Below are positions 61,962-64,000 of a DNA stretch of 64,000 nt, one piece after another. The DNA lies in assembly GCA_016840165.1 (NCBI GenBank), contig JAEOSU010000076.1, forward strand, positions 22,719 through 86,718. Direction: 5' to 3'. Source of the DNA: Promethearchaeota archaeon. Lineage in GTDB: Archaea > Asgardarchaeota > Lokiarchaeia > Sigyniarchaeales > SOKP01. The stretch's first letter is position 1. The number at the start of each line of letters is the position of its first letter. A model generated the notes under the pieces. It searched no databases. It was not told the origin of the DNA and was given only the letters and a program-made list of their open reading frames with translations. The position numbers and the translations under genes are program-made.

Positions 61962-62351
61962 TTGTTGAAAATAGAACATATAGCTCTTGCTTCAAATTCA
62001 GAACGAGAAAGTGATAGGTTTTTCATCGATTTATTGGGAGTGGAAAAAATCAGAAACTTTATGGTATCCAACGATAAAATGAAGAAATTTTTTAATGTGG
62101 ACGATGCACATAACTTCATTAGATATGGAAAAGAAGAGTTTTCCGTGGAGGTTATTGTTACTAATAAGAAAGAACAAGTAAAAGATAGGTTCACTCATTC
62201 TTGTATTGTTGTAGAGGATGGAATAAAATTATTAGAGAAAGCAGAAGCTATGGGATATAAAACAATTAAAGTTCCCAGAGATAAGGATAGTGGTTATTAT
62301 TTATTTTTAAAAGACAGTTTTGGAAATTTATTTGAGATAAAAGAATCATAA
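61962..62351 (+). CDS. VOC-family protein (glyoxalase/methylmalonyl-CoA epimerase-like)
   Basis: A 129-aa protein. The vicinal-oxygen-chelate pattern is IEHIALASNSERESDRFFIDLLGVEKIRNF, FSVEVIVTNKKEQ, HSCIVVEDGIKLLEKAEAMGYK and FLKDSFGNLFEIKE. Two half modules supply His/Glu metal ligands (H near residue 6 and E near 127). Substrate unknown. Two tandem TTG codons at 61962/61965 follow AGGTGAG. It is followed by the divergent GTPase gene on the same strand. Confidence 0.8.
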   Translation: MLKIEHIALASNSERESDRFFIDLLGVEKIRNFMVSNDKMKKFFNVDDAHNFIRYGKEEFSVEVIVTNKKEQVKDRFTHSCIVVEDGIKLLEKAEAMGYKTIKVPRDKDSGYYLFLKDSFGNLFEIKES

Positions 62352-62432
62352 AACTTTTTATAGCAAATTCTTTTTTATAATTTTGAATTTGTCAAAATTA
62401 TCAAAATTTGTTCTGAATGGAGGGAATAAATC

Positions 62433-63212
62433 ATTCCAAAGTCATATAAGCTCAAAGTAATATTAGGTGGCGCCCAAAATTCAGGTAAAACATCTTTCAT
62501 AGATGGAGACACTCAAAATGAAAGTCCAATTGGAGTATCCTTTAAACCTATTGAGTGTTATGCAAATGGTATTGATAATTATAAGTTTATTGTATGGGAT
62601 CTAGAAGAGCGTGAAAGATTTCATTTTTTATTTCCTTATTTCTGTCGCGGTGCATGCGCTGGTTTATTATGTATCGATTTGACTAACCGTAATTCCTTCT
62701 TAGAATTAGATAATTGGATAACTCTATTTAAACAGAATGCAGGATCCATCCCGATAATTTTAATAGGAACAAAGTATGATTTAGAACCACAAGAAGTGAG
62801 TGAAGAAGAAATAAATAATTACGCCATAGATCATGAAATAAACAATGTTTTTTTTAATTCAATATATGATGATAATAGCAATAAAATAGAGATTTTTAAA
62901 TCTATCGTTGAATCAATAGATCCGAATTATCCTCTTGAGAATTTTTCTCTTTTTACGCAAAAAGATTTTGTTTCTGAAGAATTTAAAGAATTTTTACGAT
63001 ATTTTTCGGTATGCCCAATATGCAATAATGAGAACCATTACGAATCTTTAAAAAATATATATATTAGTAGTGACCCTAAGTTGATAATATTAAGAGACCA
63101 ATTATATAACGCAATTGAAGTTTCTCAACATTTATCTTTAAAGAGGAGAAGAAACTTGAAAATTGGTATACCTTGCTGTGATTGTTATAAAAGATTCTTT
63201 AATAATAAGTAA
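62433..63212 (+). CDS. Divergent Rab-like GTPase with C-terminal Cys motifs, apparent ATT start
   Basis: A 259-aa protein from ATT 62433, which lies 9 nt after GGAGG. The next standard start, TTG 62679, would remove the whole P-loop. The P-loop is GGAQNSGKTS (G12-S21) and the NKxD equivalent is TKYD (113-116). The switch II region reads WDLEERERFHFLFPYFCRGA, with Rab-type WDTAGQERF altered so that the Gly and catalytic Gln are Glu and Arg. The C-terminus is not prenylated. Instead it has CPIC (194-197) and CCDC (248-251), a likely zinc ribbon. It may be a GTP-locked or non-hydrolysing Asgard GTPase. Confidence 0.85.
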   Translation: MPKSYKLKVILGGAQNSGKTSFIDGDTQNESPIGVSFKPIECYANGIDNYKFIVWDLEERERFHFLFPYFCRGACAGLLCIDLTNRNSFLELDNWITLFKQNAGSIPIILIGTKYDLEPQEVSEEEINNYAIDHEINNVFFNSIYDDNSNKIEIFKSIVESIDPNYPLENFSLFTQKDFVSEEFKEFLRYFSVCPICNNENHYESLKNIYISSDPKLIILRDQLYNAIEVSQHLSLKRRRNLKIGIPCCDCYKRFFNNK

Positions 63213-63228
63213 TGATTTTTGATTTTTT

Positions 63229-63999
63229 TTACTCATCCCATACTGCTGAGCTGAGCAAATGTTCGATACGTGTTCTTCTAGGTCGGACAAATTTAGTACG
63301 ATTATCTTTACGTTCTAATAATAAATGCTTTTCCAAATTATTAGAATGAACCATATATACTTCTAAATCGCCTTTATCCAAGAAAATATGATTAAAACTA
63401 GGGACGTCATCAGCTCGTACTTTTCTGGAGGATGATGTCCCACAATAGAGATAAGTAGTGGGTCCAATTACATGAGCATGGGGTACATGGCGATGACCCA
63501 TTAATACTAAATCAATTTCAAATAATTGAGTGAATTCAATTATTTCACCGGCATCGCGAACAGTGGTAAATTTTTGTCCCGATAATGGAACAGGAATCAG
63601 ATGATGATGTAGTGCGATAATTCGGTTTTCTAAATTTTTATTAAAACATCTTCCCATCCAATCTAATTGTTCATCTCCTATCATTCCTTCACTCATATCG
63701 TCTCTTGCTGAGCATAGACCAACAATAATTGTATCTTTCTCTTCAATAACCATCTTAGATCTTCTTGGACCAATTAATCTTTCAAAAAAAATGAGGCCCG
63801 AATTCTTAGCGCAATGATTACCTGGAATCACCATTAATCGCGTTATTGCTTTGATTCTGTTAAAATAAGGAAGAATATTCTCATACTGCACCACTCTTCC
63901 TTTATGAACAACGTCTCCCGTGCATATTACAACATCTGGATTAGCTTCCTTTATATAGTCAATGATATTTTCCAAATATTCCGCAACAAATTCACTTCC
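63229..63999 (-). CDS. Calcineurin-like metallophosphoesterase (5' partial)
   Basis: Open to the window edge, so the true start lies beyond 64000. The last in-window codons read GSEFVAEYLENIIDY and TTG at 63975 is internal. Motifs are VICTGDVVHKG (GDxxH), VIPGNHCAK (GNHE-type), ALHHHLIP and LVLMGHRHVPH, which are the metal ligands of the family minus the N-terminal DxH. It resembles phosphodiesterases such as CpdA/Icc. Substrate unknown. The C-terminal tail FVRPRRTRIEHLL is basic. Confidence 0.85.
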   Translation of the reverse strand, partial: GSEFVAEYLENIIDYIKEANPDVVICTGDVVHKGRVVQYENILPYFNRIKAITRLMVIPGNHCAKNSGLIFFERLIGPRRSKMVIEEKDTIIVGLCSARDDMSEGMIGDEQLDWMGRCFNKNLENRIIALHHHLIPVPLSGQKFTTVRDAGEIIEFTQLFEIDLVLMGHRHVPHAHVIGPTTYLYCGTSSSRKVRADDVPSFNHIFLDKGDLEVYMVHSNNLEKHLLLERKDNRTKFVRPRRTRIEHLLSSAVWDE

Positions 64000-64000
64000 A

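Noticed and set aside
62679..63212. 177-aa truncated GTPase starting at TTG 62679
   Set aside because: It would lack P-loop and switch regions that are clearly encoded just upstream in the same frame.
1..64000. CRISPR arrays, tRNA and rRNA genes, prophage or IS elements
   Set aside because: No regularly spaced repeats, no tRNA-like T-loop or anticodon arms, no rRNA sequence and no intact transposase or integrase were found on inspection.

Overview
This AT-rich, gene-dense window looks like an Asgard archaeon, probably from a Lokiarchaeia- or Thorarchaeia-like lineage. The archaeal core genes are a gar1–tfb pair, archaeosine synthase RaSEA, TrmY, D-aminoacyl-tRNA deacylase DtdA and TATA-box promoters. 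The eukaryote-like or Asgard-typical genes are ribosomal protein S26e, two roadblock-like proteins, two small-GTPase proteins and a rhodopsin with the F-S-E motif of schizorhodopsins. No rRNA, tRNA, CRISPR array or intact mobile element was seen.

Layout. Positions 1-5939 hold information-processing and lipid genes (RaSEA, Gar1, TFB, two roadblock-like proteins, TrmY, a CDP-alcohol phosphatidyltransferase, S26e) and one decayed pseudogene. Positions 5962-14186 are mostly Asgard-type unknowns (PIN-TPR protein, MobB, AIR-synthase-like protein, membrane proteins). Positions 14194-17252 carry an ADP-forming acyl-CoA synthetase alpha subunit and the corrinoid iron-sulfur protein CdhE. Positions 17310-26582 hold a HAD phosphatase, a gingipain-like surface protein, a TPR protein, a MoaD/ThiS-like protein, RNase Z, a coiled-coil protein and a LolCDE/MacB-like ABC exporter. 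Positions 26583-27074 contain a strong candidate structured ncRNA behind its own TATA box. Positions 27075-32862 hold a corrinoid protein and a sulfur/Fe-S operon (TusA, IscS, IscU fusion, CoA-disulfide-reductase/rhodanese fusion). Positions 32991-41086 are an oxygen-defence block: rubrerythrin, flavodiiron protein, a rubredoxin, a rubredoxin-like protein and an NADH:rubredoxin oxidoreductase that itself ends in a rubredoxin domain. Positions 41301-44063 encode Ni-CO dehydrogenase and its ferredoxin partner. Positions 45513-54646 are a dense redox island with glutaredoxins, a ferredoxin:thioredoxin-reductase-like protein, schizorhodopsin, two CCG (HdrB/D-like) proteins, three tandem two-fold thioredoxin proteins and thioredoxin reductase. 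Positions 54723-64000 hold membrane proteins, Hsp20, a ferredoxin, two Lrp-type regulators, DtdA, a VOC protein, a divergent Rab-like GTPase and a metallophosphoesterase.

Taken together the genes suggest a strict anaerobe with Wood-Ljungdahl carbon metabolism, elaborate thiol/Fe-S chemistry and an O2-scavenging chain. The schizorhodopsin suggests it sees light, for example in a sunlit, intermittently microoxic sediment. A recurring feature is that several well-supported genes have no ATG/GTG/TTG where they should start. They instead begin at ATT (S26e, the 62.4-kb GTPase, possibly MoaD) or ATA (a rubredoxin-like gene, the first CCG protein), usually at good Shine-Dalgarno spacing. Conventional gene callers truncate or miss these genes.
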